From positions 1-64,000 of the forward strand of contig JAUTCS010000104.1 in the NCBI GenBank assembly GCA_030673825.1: a DNA stretch of 64,000 nt, given 5' to 3'. The notes under the pieces were generated by a model. It had not been told where the DNA came from, ran no database searches, and was given only the letters and a program-made list of their open reading frames with translations. Source of the DNA: Verrucomicrobiota bacterium JB024. GTDB taxonomy: Bacteria; Verrucomicrobiota; Verrucomicrobiia; Opitutales; Cerasicoccaceae. Positions 33,553 through 42,536 of the stretch are shown piece after piece. The translations under genes and the position numbers were made by a program. How positions within the stretch are numbered: the stretch's first letter is position 1; each line of letters opens with the position of its first letter.

Positions 33553-35472
33553 TCAATTTCCACTGCGGGCCTGACCGGCGGGAGCCATGGCACTGCGGAT
33601 CACCCAGCTGATCTGCTGAATCGTGTAGGGTTTCTGGATGGTGGCGAGAAAACCGTACTCTGCCGGGTTGAGGAGAACAGGGTTGTTCGTGTAGCCGCTG
33701 GTGACGATACACTTGAGGTGCGGGTAGCGCGGGCGCAAGCGCTCGACCAGCTCGCGTGCCCCGAGCCCGCCGGGCACGGTCAGGTCGGCGATGATCACGT
33801 CGTAAGGGTTTTCCCACGACTCGGCCTCCTCGAAGAGCCGGATCGCCTCGTCCCCGTCGGAGGCGAAGGCCACCTCGTAGCCCAGGTGGGTGAGCATGTC
33901 CCCGGCGATCTGGCGAATCATCTGCTCGTCATCCATGAGCAGGATGCGGCCCTTGCCGTGGTAGAGTTTTTGCTCGGGCTCCTGGATCTGGACGGAGGCG
34001 CTTGGGATGGCCGGGAGGTAAAAGGTGAAGGTGGTGCCCTCACCGGGCTCGGAATCGACCAGAATGTGGCCGTCGTGGTTTTTCACGATCGAGTAGGTCG
34101 TGGCCAGTCCGAGACCGGAACCGGACTTCTTCGTCGTGAAGTACGGATCGAAGATCCGGGGCAGGTGCTCCGGAGGAATGCCCGGACCACTGTCGGCCAC
34201 AGCGATTTTCACGTAAAAGCCCGGTTCGAGCGGGATGGCGGGCTCGGCCCCCAACTCGGTGTTTTCCGCGCGGATCTCGATACGCCCCCCGCGCTTCATG
34301 GCCTGGGTGGCGTTGATGAGCAAGTTATTGATGACCTGAGATATCTGCCCCTCGTCCACCTCGACCGACCAAAGGTCCTTGGGTACGCTGAGCTGGCAGC
34401 GGCAGTTCGAACCGCTCAGGATAAAACCAGAGGACTCGCGGATGATGTCGCGCAGGGAGGTGCGGGTCTTGACCGGCACTCCGCCCTTGGAAAAGGTTAG
34501 CAACTGCTGGGTCAGGTCCCGGGCGCGCATGGCGGCCTTTTCGGCGGATTTAAGGATGCCGGCGAGCTGGTCCTGCGGCTCGCAGCGATTGCGAGCCAGG
34601 GAGATGTTTCCGAGGATGCCGGTGAGGATGTTGTTAAAGTCGTGGGCGATCCCGCCGGAGAGCAGCGCGATGGACTCCATGCGCTGGTTTTTCTGGAGCT
34701 CGCGCTCAAGACGGACCTGGTTGGTGATGTCGGAGAAGACCAGCACGCAGCCGGTGATGCGCCCCTGCCCGTCCTGGATGGGCGAGAGGAGGAAGTTGAC
34801 CTTGCGCTCAATCCCGTCGGCGGTGATGAGCAGGCGGTCGGCCACCGGACCGACGGCCTGTCCACTGCGAAACACCCGTTCCAGCGGCAGGGGGCTATCG
34901 GCTTTACCCTCGGCCTCGACCAGGTGAACGACCTCCTTGAGCGGCTGCCCGGCAACGGCCTCCAGCCGACGCCCCAGCAGGCGCTCGCCCTCGCGGTTGA
35001 GGTAGTCCACCGCGCCGTGGACATCGGTCGTAATGACCCCCTCCCCGATCGAGCCCAGGGTGACGGAAAGCTTTCCCTGATCGAGCTCGCGCTGGGCCTG
35101 GGCCGAACGCACTCCGGAGATGTCGCGCATGAGGAGGGTCCACTGGCGGGTCTCCCCGGCAGGCTCAATCAGCTGCACCTCGGCCCAGAACTCCGCCCCG
35201 TCGGGGCGGATAAAGGGGAACTCCCGGCTGCGGGCCTGCCCCTGGGCCACCATGGCGGCGATCTCCGCCAGGGTGGCGGACTGCCCCGCCCCATGGATGA
35301 AAGCCCGCTCCAAATCCTCACGCTCGTACCCGGTCAGCTTCGCCCAGGTCGCGTTTACATAATCGACGACAAGTTCCCCCCGCGACTCGGCGGGGTTTCT
35401 AACGACAGCAATTGCGATATCCAGGCGGTCCGCCAGGAGGCGGAGCGTTTCATATCCGGGATCACTCGACAT
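33553..35472 (-). CDS. Hybrid sensor histidine kinase, PAS-PAS-HisKA-HATPase-REC
   Basis: The 639-residue cytosolic protein has two PAS domains (about 5-115 and 130-245; YVNATWAKLTGYEREDLE is typical). The dimerisation helix carries GGIAHDFNNILTGILGN with the phospho-His near residue 275. The ATPase domain shows VINNLLINATQAM (N box), VADSGPGIPPEHLPRIFDPY (G1, F) and GSGLGLATTY (G2). The C-terminal receiver has LLMDDEQMI, the phospho-Asp in VIIADLTVP near 565, and the Lys in IQKPYT. No membrane helix is present. No response regulator gene with a DNA-binding domain lies next to it, so its output is unknown. Confidence 0.93.
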   Translation of the reverse strand: MSSDPGYETLRLLADRLDIAIAVVRNPAESRGELVVDYVNATWAKLTGYEREDLERAFIHGAGQSATLAEIAAMVAQGQARSREFPFIRPDGAEFWAEVQLIEPAGETRQWTLLMRDISGVRSAQAQRELDQGKLSVTLGSIGEGVITTDVHGAVDYLNREGERLLGRRLEAVAGQPLKEVVHLVEAEGKADSPLPLERVFRSGQAVGPVADRLLITADGIERKVNFLLSPIQDGQGRITGCVLVFSDITNQVRLERELQKNQRMESIALLSGGIAHDFNNILTGILGNISLARNRCEPQDQLAGILKSAEKAAMRARDLTQQLLTFSKGGVPVKTRTSLRDIIRESSGFILSGSNCRCQLSVPKDLWSVEVDEGQISQVINNLLINATQAMKRGGRIEIRAENTELGAEPAIPLEPGFYVKIAVADSGPGIPPEHLPRIFDPYFTTKKSGSGLGLATTYSIVKNHDGHILVDSEPGEGTTFTFYLPAIPSASVQIQEPEQKLYHGKGRILLMDDEQMIRQIAGDMLTHLGYEVAFASDGDEAIRLFEEAESWENPYDVIIADLTVPGGLGARELVERLRPRYPHLKCIVTSGYTNNPVLLNPAEYGFLATIQKPYTIQQISWVIRSAMAPAGQARSGN

Positions 35473-35696
35473 GAAGACAGGTATGTTGGCCGCGTCTGGT
35501 CAAGAGGTTACAGGTTTGACCGGAAGCGGCGGGGTAGGCCGTGCAGTGGCTTGGTTTGCCTAATAAATTAATACACGAGAGAAGTGCCAGAAGAAAAAAC
35601 GTCTGCATTTGCAAAACACGCCCGGTTTCCGGCCCGGCCAAGAACGCGGCTGATGAGACTTGACCCATCGGGCCCGGCTTTCATGCTGGATCGCTT

Positions 35697-37259
35697 ATGG
35701 CCACGGACAACGCCTCCACTCCCACCATGGACACCCTGATCGCCCTGTGCAAACGGCGCGGTTTCGTTTTCCCGTCTTCGGATATCTACGGCGGCTACAA
35801 CGGCTTTTTCGATTTCGGCCCGCTGGGCGTCGAGGTGAAGAACAACATCAAGCAGGCCTGGTGGAAGGACTTCGTCCACCGCCGCGACGACATCGTCGGC
35901 CTCGACTCCACCATCATCATGCACCCGAAGATCTGGGTCGCCTCCGGCCACGTCGGCGGCTTCTCCGACCCCATGGTGGACTGTAAGGAGACCAAGCTCC
36001 GCTACCGCGCCGACCAGCTCTTTTTCCAGCAGTTCACCTTCACGCCTGATGGCGAGGGTGACGCCGTCAACCACTTTGTCGTGGTCGTGGAGGCCGACGA
36101 TATGACCACCGCCCTCGCCGAGCGCGCCGCCAAGGTCGCCAAGCTCCTGGGTAAGGAAGTCGGTGGCAAGGTCCGTGGCGCACCCGCCGAAGGTGCCGCG
36201 GTGATCGAGTTTACCGAGTCCACCGCCGAGCAGCGCGAGGCCGCCTTCGGTCCCGACGCCACCGCCGCCGGCACCCTGACCGAGCCGCGCGACTTCAACC
36301 TGATGTTCGAGACCAAGGTCGGCCCCCTCGCGGACAAATCCGCCACCGCCTACCTGCGTCCCGAAACCGCCCAGGGGATTTTCGCCAACTACCGTAACGT
36401 GGTGGACACGGGCCGCGTCAAGGTGCCCTTCGGCATCGCCCAGGTCGGCAAGGCCTTCCGCAACGAGATCACGCCGCGCAACTTCCTGTTCCGCTCGCGC
36501 GAATTCGAGCAGATGGAGATCGAGTACTTCATCCAGCCCGACGCCGACTGGCAGACCCTGCACCGCGAGTGGATCGACACCTGCATCAACTGGCTCGTCT
36601 CCATCGGCCTGCCCCGCGAGGGCATCGGCGAGGACGTGCACCCCGCCCACAAGCTTTCCCACTACTCCAAGGGCACGACCGACCTGACCTTCCGCTTCCC
36701 GCACGGGGTGCAGGAACTGTGGGGCATCGCCTGCCGCGGAGACTTTGACCTGACCCAGCACCAGGAGCACTCCGGCAAGTCCATGGAATACTTCGACGAG
36801 CAGCAGAAGCAGAAGTACGTCCCGCATGTGATCGAGCCCTCGCTCGGCGTGGACCGGACCTTCCTGGCCGTGCTTTCGGCCGCCTACTGCGAGGACGAAA
36901 TCCCCAACGACAAGGGCGAGCCCGAAAAGCGCAGCCTGATGAAGTTCCATCCGCGCATCGCCCCGTACAAGGTGGCCGTCTTCCCGCTGGTCAAGAACAA
37001 GCCCGAGCTGGTCGAGCACGCCCGCAAGCTCTACGAGCGCCTGCAAAACCGCTGGAATGTCTTCTGGGACGTGTCCGGGGCCATCGGCCGCCGCTACCGC
37101 CGCCAGGACGAGATCGGCACGCCCTTCTGCGTCACGGTGGACTTCGACACGATCGAGCAGGGCACCGGCGTCACCGTCCGCGACCGCGACACCACCCAGC
37201 AAATCCGCCTCTCCGAAGACGAGCTGCTCGCCTACCTCTCCGAGAAGATCGACGGGTAG
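35697..37259 (+). CDS. glyQS: Glycyl-tRNA synthetase, single-chain dimeric type
   Basis: The 520-residue class II enzyme charges tRNA-Gly. It shows [20 protein letters not shown], motif 1 region [16 protein letters not shown], motif 2 [35 protein letters not shown], and motif 3 in [16 protein letters not shown]. The anticodon-binding domain follows from about residue 420 ([11 protein letters not shown]). This is the alpha2 type shared with archaea, eukaryotes and Gram-positives, not the alpha2-beta2 GlyQ/GlyS type of Proteobacteria. An Ala/Glu-rich insert lies at about 120-200. Its 3' end is directly followed by a run of palindromes. Confidence 0.96.
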   Translation: MATDNASTPTMDTLIALCKRRGFVFPSSDIYGGYNGFFDFGPLGVEVKNNIKQAWWKDFVHRRDDIVGLDSTIIMHPKIWVASGHVGGFSDPMVDCKETKLRYRADQLFFQQFTFTPDGEGDAVNHFVVVVEADDMTTALAERAAKVAKLLGKEVGGKVRGAPAEGAAVIEFTESTAEQREAAFGPDATAAGTLTEPRDFNLMFETKVGPLADKSATAYLRPETAQGIFANYRNVVDTGRVKVPFGIAQVGKAFRNEITPRNFLFRSREFEQMEIEYFIQPDADWQTLHREWIDTCINWLVSIGLPREGIGEDVHPAHKLSHYSKGTTDLTFRFPHGVQELWGIACRGDFDLTQHQEHSGKSMEYFDEQQKQKYVPHVIEPSLGVDRTFLAVLSAAYCEDEIPNDKGEPEKRSLMKFHPRIAPYKVAVFPLVKNKPELVEHARKLYERLQNRWNVFWDVSGAIGRRYRRQDEIGTPFCVTVDFDTIEQGTGVTVRDRDTTQQIRLSEDELLAYLSEKIDG

Positions 37260-37260
37260 G

Positions 37261-37400
37261 AAACGCTCGGCGTTTCATCCGTTTCTTTGGGGGCTCCACG
37301 CCCCCAAACCACGCGGTGCATAACCGCACAGGACATTTTCGATGCTACGCATCGTATTAACGAATAGGCCGACCGGCAGATACCGGTCGGCCTATTCGTT
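37261..37400. repeat. Run of five palindromes after the glycyl-tRNA synthetase gene
   Basis: In order: AAACGCTCGGCGTTT (37261-37275), a 9 bp stem TTTGGGGGC/GCCCCCAAA (37286-37308), GCGGT/ACCGC (37313-37327), CGATGCTACGCATCG (37340-37354), and a perfect 18 bp stem from AACGAATAGGCCGACCGG (37359-37376) with a 6 nt loop and its complement (37383-37400). None is followed by a T run. Together with the element at 37452 they fill most of the 360 bp between convergent genes. Confidence 0.75.
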
Positions 37401-37451
37401 GAGCCAGACATCACAGTGACCGCTCCGACTCGCGGACTTTCGCCAGGAAGT

Positions 37452-37598
37452 AAGGTGGCGACCCAGTTTTGATGCTTTGCTCAGCGTTTACTGAAATGAG
37501 CTGCGCTCATTTCAGTAAACGCTGACACGATGCGCAGCATCGAAAGTGCAGGCTGTGCCTGCTGCGGGTCTGGGCTGCACAAGCCCGGAAAAAGACAT
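37452..37598 (+). repeat. Multi-hairpin dispersed repeat, copy 2
   Basis: This copy matches 25374-25522. Its main stem pairs 37481-37501 with 37505-37525, 21 perfect base pairs and a 3 nt loop. CGATGC/GCATCG (37528-37542), GCAGGC/GCCTGC (37548-37562) and GGGCT/AGCCC (37572-37586) follow. Relative to copy 1 an A-T pair is swapped to T-A and another A-T pair is deleted, each on both arms, so pairing is kept. It ends 21 nt past the recJ stop codon, as copy 1 does for the RlmD-like gene. Confidence 0.85.
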
Positions 37599-37619
37599 CC
37601 CCTAACTCCACTCTCCCGC

Positions 37620-39320
37620 CTAGCGCCAGTCCACCAGTTCCAGACGCGGGCTGCGGCGGCCGTTCCAGACGTTCCAGGTGAAGCGGACGGCGAGGTCGAT
37701 GGGCTGGCCGGCTGGGGGCGGGTTGGCGGCGCCGTTCCAGGCGATGCCCTGCACGCGGCGACCATGGCCACCGGTCAGGTCGAAGCGCAGGTGTTTTTGG
37801 GCAAAGACTTCCGGCGGGCGGGAAAGCCGGGCCTGCTTAATGCCAAGGACGGGCTCGGGGTTTTCCTGGCCAAAGGGGCGCATCTGGTCGAGCTGGTCGA
37901 GCAGGCGCTCGTCAAGTTCGCGGGGCTCGACCCAGGCGTCGATGGTCAGGCTCGGCTCGGGCGGCGTGTCCCCGAGGCACTGCCCCACCCGCTCGGCGAA
38001 GGCCGCGCGAAACTCCGGCAGGCGGTCCTTGGCGAGGGTGACGCCCACGGCCATGCGGTGGCCGCCCCACTCCTCCAGCAGGCCGTCGCAGCCGTGGAGG
38101 ATTTCCTGCAAATCGACTTCAGGGATGCTCCGGCCCGACCCGCGCAGGAGGTCGCCGTCGGTGCTCAGGACGATGGCCGGGCGGTAAAAGCGGCGGGCGA
38201 GCCGTCCGGCGACGATCCCGACGACGCCGGGGTGCCAGTCGGCCCCGGCGGCCACGAGAGCGGCGGGCACGGTTCCCTCATCAAAGTCCGCCGCGGCGGC
38301 GGCGAAGACACCCCGCTCGATGGACTGGCGCTCGCGGTTAAGCGCGTCCAGCTCGGCGGCGGCGGCGATGGCGCGACTCTTTTTCTCGGCCAGAAGCATT
38401 TCCACAGGCAGGGCGGCGTCGGCCAGACGGCCCCCGGCGTTCAGGCGCGGGCCGAGGCGGTAGGCCACATCGGCGGCGTAAAGCGGATGGTCCGGCCCCA
38501 GCCCCGACACCTCCAGCAGCGCGGAGAGACCGGGGCGGCGCCCGGAGGCGAGCTGCTTGAGCCCCTCGCGGGCGAAGATGCGGTTCTCGCCGCGCAGGGG
38601 GACGAGGTCGGCGATGGTGCCGAGCGCCACCAGGTCGAGGGCGTGCTTGAGCTTGAGATCGTAGGCGCGCGGATCGTCGAGCTGGCGCAGGCGCATGACC
38701 AGTGCGTGCACAAGCTTGAAGGCCAGGCCCGCCGTGCACAGGTCGCGCGCGGCCTCGTCACCGGGGGTGGCGTAAAGTTTCGGGTTGATCAGCAGACAGT
38801 CGGCGGGGACGGCCTCCTTGGACTCGTGGTGGTCAACGATGATCACGTCGATCCCGCGCTCGCGCAGGCGGGCCACCTCGGCCACGGAGTTGGTGCCACA
38901 GTCCAGCGCCACGAGCAGGTCCGGCGGGTCGCCAGTCAGCACGCGGTCGAGCATGGTGTCGCTCAGGCCGTAGCCCTCCTCCAGGCGGCGCGGCACCTGA
39001 TAGACCGGGGACGCGCCGAAGTGGCGCAGCATGCTCACCAGCAGCGCTGTGCTGGTCATGCCGTCCACGTCGTAGTCACCGATGACGAGGATGTCCTCGC
39101 CGCTGCGGATGGCGGCGATCAGCCGCTCCACCGCCTCGGCGACAAAGCTCAGCTCAAACGGGTTGCTCAGGTGCTTCAGACGCGGGTCCAGAAAGGTCGC
39201 CGCCGGGGCGATCTGCGGGAGGCGCGATGCCAGCAGCGCGGCCAGCACCCCGTCCACCCCGAGCTCCGAACGCAGTTGGCGTACTGCCGAGTTCGGAGGC
39301 GGGGTGTGGATCCAGCGCAT
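37620..39320 (-). CDS. recJ: Single-stranded-DNA-specific exonuclease RecJ
   Basis: The 566-residue DHH-family nuclease degrades single-stranded DNA 5' to 3' in recombination and mismatch repair. Metal motifs are visible: ILVIGDYDVDGMTSTALLV near residue 78, ALDCGTNS near 140, IIVDHHESKE near 160, and PRLNAGGRLADAALP. The DHHA1 motif GGHRMAVGVTLAKDRL lies near 420, followed by a C-terminal OB-like domain ending RSPRLELVDWR. Length and motif order are normal. It lies 11 nt downstream of secDF on the same strand, so it may share the yajC-secDF transcript. Confidence 0.95.
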   Translation of the reverse strand: MRWIHTPPPNSAVRQLRSELGVDGVLAALLASRLPQIAPAATFLDPRLKHLSNPFELSFVAEAVERLIAAIRSGEDILVIGDYDVDGMTSTALLVSMLRHFGASPVYQVPRRLEEGYGLSDTMLDRVLTGDPPDLLVALDCGTNSVAEVARLRERGIDVIIVDHHESKEAVPADCLLINPKLYATPGDEAARDLCTAGLAFKLVHALVMRLRQLDDPRAYDLKLKHALDLVALGTIADLVPLRGENRIFAREGLKQLASGRRPGLSALLEVSGLGPDHPLYAADVAYRLGPRLNAGGRLADAALPVEMLLAEKKSRAIAAAAELDALNRERQSIERGVFAAAAADFDEGTVPAALVAAGADWHPGVVGIVAGRLARRFYRPAIVLSTDGDLLRGSGRSIPEVDLQEILHGCDGLLEEWGGHRMAVGVTLAKDRLPEFRAAFAERVGQCLGDTPPEPSLTIDAWVEPRELDERLLDQLDQMRPFGQENPEPVLGIKQARLSRPPEVFAQKHLRFDLTGGHGRRVQGIAWNGAANPPPAGQPIDLAVRFTWNVWNGRRSPRLELVDWR

Positions 39321-39331
39321 AAAGGGACGGA

Positions 39332-41932
39332 TCAGGACTGGGCCGGGCCGGCATCACGCGCGCGGCGCGTGGTGGTTTCCCACTCGTAGGTCGGACGCGT
39401 CAGGTGACGCTCGGTCACGTGCTGACGGCTACCCTTGTGCCACCAGAAGAAGACCGGGCTGGCGATGAAGATCGACGAGAAGGTACCCGTGAGGATGCCA
39501 ATGATGAAGATCAGCGCGAAGTCAACGACCACGCCCGCCCCGAAAATGTACAGCGCCAGCGCCGCGAGCAGGGTCGTCAGCGAGGTCAGCAGCGTACGGG
39601 AGAGGGTGCGGTTGATGGCGAGGTTGACCGTGTCGAAGAGGTTCATCTCCGGATGCAGGTCAAGCTCCTCACGGATACGGTCGAAGACGACGATGGTGTC
39701 GTTGATCGAGTAACCGACGATCATGAGGATCGCGGCCACCATCGGCGCGGTGAACTGCCCGCTGCCGAGCTCGAAGTACTGCCCCACGATGACAAAGATA
39801 CCGATCGACATGAGCACGTCGTGGATCGTCGCCACGACGGCACCAATCCCGTAGCCGAACTCGAAGCGCAGGGCCACGTAAAGGAGGATGCCCAGCAGCG
39901 CCACGGCCACAGAAAGGAAGGCGTTGTACGTGATCGCGTCGCTGACGGTCGCGCCCACGGCACTTTCGCTGACCTTGATCAGGTTCGCGTCCGGGAAGGC
40001 CTGCTGCATGGCGGCAACGACCTGATCGACGCGGCCTTCCTCCAGGTCCACCTGAAGCTTGAGGCGTTCCTTGGCGTCCCCGATGATGCTCTGGAAGCCG
40101 GACTGGATTTCTCCCAGCTCCTGGGCTTCGGCGATCTGTTCGATTTCGGTGAGGTTGGGCTTGTGCGCCTGGTCGAAGTCGAACGCCACCTCGACGCCCC
40201 CGCGGAAGTCGATACCGAGGATGTTGTCGCGGTGCGTATAGACGGCGAACACGCCGATCGCCACGATGATCCACGAGCAGATGAAGGCCGGGCGGCGGGC
40301 CTTGAGGAAGTTGAAATTCACCTTGTCCAGGAAGTGGTGCAGGCAGATGCGCTTGAGCATCCCGAGGCTGACCATGATCTCCAGCATGAAGCGGCTGATG
40401 ACCAGCGCACCGAACATGGAGGCGCCGATACCGATGGCCAGCGTCACCCCGAAGCCCTTGACCGGACCGGCCCCAAGCCAGATGAGGATGGCGGCGGTGA
40501 TCAGGGTGGTGATGTTCGCGTCCACGATGGTGGAGAAGGCCTTTTCGTAACCAGACTGGAGCGCGTTCTTCATGTTCTTGCCCGCAGTCCGCTCTTCGCG
40601 GATACGCTCGAAGATGAGGATGTTCGCGTCCACGGCCATCCCGATGGTCAACACGAGGGCCGCCACACCGGGCAGCGTCAGGGTGCCGCCGACGCTCATG
40701 AGCACGCCGAGCACGACCACCACGGCCAGCCCGACGGAGACGACGGAGACGATACCCGCCAGCAGGTAGTAAAGCACCATGAACACGACCACGAGCCCGG
40801 CGCCGAGGAGGGCGGCCTCGATGGAGGCGTCACGCGCGTCCGCCGCCAGGGTCGGGCTGATGACGTACTTTTCGCCGACTTCCAGCTCGTACTTGAGCGG
40901 GTTGTTCAGGACATTGGCCAGCTCCTGGGCTTCGAGCTGGGTAAAGGTACCGGTGATGCGGGCGCGTCCGCCGGTGATCGGCTGGCCCTTGCTGATACCG
41001 AGCACGCTGTAAAGTTTACCGTCGAGGACGATGGCCATCTTGGAGTAGCCGTTCTGGCCGACCGCCTTGTCCTGCGCGACCATGGCGCGGGTCATGTCGG
41101 CGAAGACTTCGCCCCCGTCGCTGGTGAAGTCCAGGCCGATCTCGTAGCCGCCGAACTGGCCCTGCGTCGGGTAGGCATCGCGGACGATCTCGCCGGTGGC
41201 TTCGGGGATGATTTTGACAAAATACTGCTCTTCGATCGGGTTGCCCTCGCGGTCTTCGTCTTCGAGGGTCAGGATCTCGTAGCCGACAGGGGTCTTAACG
41301 CTGGGGGAAGGGCGCTGGCTGCTGTCCACCATGCGGAACTCCAGGTGCGCGGGCTTCTTGAGCGCGTCGGCGGCCTCGGGGTTCTTTTCCAGGTCGATGC
41401 CGGGGAGCTGGACCTCGATCTGGTTGTTGCCGGTAGCACGGATAATCGGCTCGGCCACGCCCAGGCCGTTGACGCGGCTCTCCATGATCTTGACGGCCTC
41501 CTTGAGCTGGGCCTCCGCCTCGTACTGGTTCTCGGGCGTGTCCTTGAGCTTGAGGGTAAAGGCGGCGCCGCCGGCCAGGTCGAGTCCCTTGTGCAGCTTG
41601 CCGCGGGACTGCTCGTAAAGGACGGACATGATGACGTCGTTACGTTTGTCCTGGTTCTTGACATAGACGAGGTCCACATCCGGGTAGTACTTGTGGTACA
41701 GGTCCACCTTCTCGGCCTTGGCCTGCTGCTTGATGGCCAGGAAGAGCGGGGTGTCGTCGTTCACACGCTGCTCGGCCCGCTGGAGAAACTCCTGGTACTC
41801 GCCCTGATTGGCGGTGGCGCGGGTCTGGATGAACGTGTCGAAGTCCTTATCCTCCATCGGCAGGAGGTTGAGCACGGCCCAACCGACGATGACGACACTG
41901 AGGATCAGTTTCCAGATGATGGAACTTTTCAT
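39332..41932 (-). CDS. secDF: Fused protein-export membrane protein SecD-SecF
   Basis: The 866-residue protein joins SecD and SecF, the proton-driven accessory of the SecYEG translocon. The SecD half has an N-terminal helix (IWKLILSVVIVGWAVLNLLP), GKLHKGLDLAGGAAFTLKL, and helices around VAALVLTIGMAVDANILIFERIREE. The SecF half starts near residue 545 with RPAFICSWIIVAIGVFAVY, then GIDFRGGVEVAF, and MVAAILMIVGYSINDTIVVFDRIREEL. The periplasmic segment at 60-110 (Gln/Asp/Lys-rich, before GLDLAGG) is longer than in E. coli SecD. yajC lies 24 nt upstream. Confidence 0.96.
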   Translation of the reverse strand: MKSSIIWKLILSVVIVGWAVLNLLPMEDKDFDTFIQTRATANQGEYQEFLQRAEQRVNDDTPLFLAIKQQAKAEKVDLYHKYYPDVDLVYVKNQDKRNDVIMSVLYEQSRGKLHKGLDLAGGAAFTLKLKDTPENQYEAEAQLKEAVKIMESRVNGLGVAEPIIRATGNNQIEVQLPGIDLEKNPEAADALKKPAHLEFRMVDSSQRPSPSVKTPVGYEILTLEDEDREGNPIEEQYFVKIIPEATGEIVRDAYPTQGQFGGYEIGLDFTSDGGEVFADMTRAMVAQDKAVGQNGYSKMAIVLDGKLYSVLGISKGQPITGGRARITGTFTQLEAQELANVLNNPLKYELEVGEKYVISPTLAADARDASIEAALLGAGLVVVFMVLYYLLAGIVSVVSVGLAVVVVLGVLMSVGGTLTLPGVAALVLTIGMAVDANILIFERIREERTAGKNMKNALQSGYEKAFSTIVDANITTLITAAILIWLGAGPVKGFGVTLAIGIGASMFGALVISRFMLEIMVSLGMLKRICLHHFLDKVNFNFLKARRPAFICSWIIVAIGVFAVYTHRDNILGIDFRGGVEVAFDFDQAHKPNLTEIEQIAEAQELGEIQSGFQSIIGDAKERLKLQVDLEEGRVDQVVAAMQQAFPDANLIKVSESAVGATVSDAITYNAFLSVAVALLGILLYVALRFEFGYGIGAVVATIHDVLMSIGIFVIVGQYFELGSGQFTAPMVAAILMIVGYSINDTIVVFDRIREELDLHPEMNLFDTVNLAINRTLSRTLLTSLTTLLAALALYIFGAGVVVDFALIFIIGILTGTFSSIFIASPVFFWWHKGSRQHVTERHLTRPTYEWETTTRRARDAGPAQS

Positions 41933-41956
41933 GGGAGGGGAGATGACAAAGCGGTT

Positions 41957-42331
41957 TTACTTGGCCTGTTCGGCCGGGACGGTCGGCTGGACGCCCTTGC
42001 CCTCTTCGCCGGGGGCGAGCACGCTGGCGACGAAGTTCTTGGCCAGCTCGGCCTTGGTGCCGTCCACCAGCTTGATCACGAGGCGGTCGCTCTTGACGTT
42101 GGAGATGGTGGCGTAGAGGCCGCCGTTGGTCACGATGCGGTCACCGATCTTGAGCGAGGCGATCTTCTTCTCGTGCTCTTTCTGCTTCTTGCGCTGCGGG
42201 GCGATGACCAGAAAGTACATCCCGACGAACATCAGGATGATAATGATAAAGGGACTGCCGAAAAGGCCGCCGCCTCCGGCGGGCGGGGTGGCTTCCTGGG
42301 CGAGAGCGGTAATAATTGCTAGTTGGCTCAT
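41957..42331 (-). CDS. yajC: Preprotein translocase subunit YajC
   Basis: The 124-residue protein has a short N-terminus, one helix (FIIIILMFVGMYFLVI), then the family signature APQRKKQKEHEKKIASLKIGDR split over residues 50-72, and IVTNGGLYATISNVKSD. YajC associates with SecDF and the Sec holotranslocon, and secDF follows 24 nt downstream. The start is MSQLAIITALAQ at 42331; the longer frame to 42385 adds residues without homology. The stretch 42332-42536 before speA holds no gene. Confidence 0.94.
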   Translation of the reverse strand: MSQLAIITALAQEATPPAGGGGLFGSPFIIIILMFVGMYFLVIAPQRKKQKEHEKKIASLKIGDRIVTNGGLYATISNVKSDRLVIKLVDGTKAELAKNFVASVLAPGEEGKGVQPTVPAEQAK

Positions 42332-42536
42332 GGTTACTAATACGGGAAAACCGTCGAGGTAAGAGCAGCGCTCCTCAAAAGGCAAGCGGATTGTCAGGCC
42401 CTCCTCTGTGCCTTGTGTGACGCTTTCGCAACAAGCGGCCCATTCGGGTCACCCCCACACCCCGAAACGGGGTTCAGGACCATTTTCCTCCCTTGCGGCC
42501 TTGATTTGCGGGGAAAATTTCTCTAGCGCTCGGGGC

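Noticed and set aside
37261-37598. CRISPR array or integron attC site
   Set aside because: The palindromes differ in sequence from each other and have no constant spacers; no cas or integrase gene is nearby, and the attC core motifs are not seen.
39404-42322. Open frame of 972 codons on the plus strand
   Set aside because: It covers secDF and yajC in antisense. The translation is Asp/His/Glu/Arg-rich with no fold signature, whereas the minus strand carries unmistakable Sec motifs.
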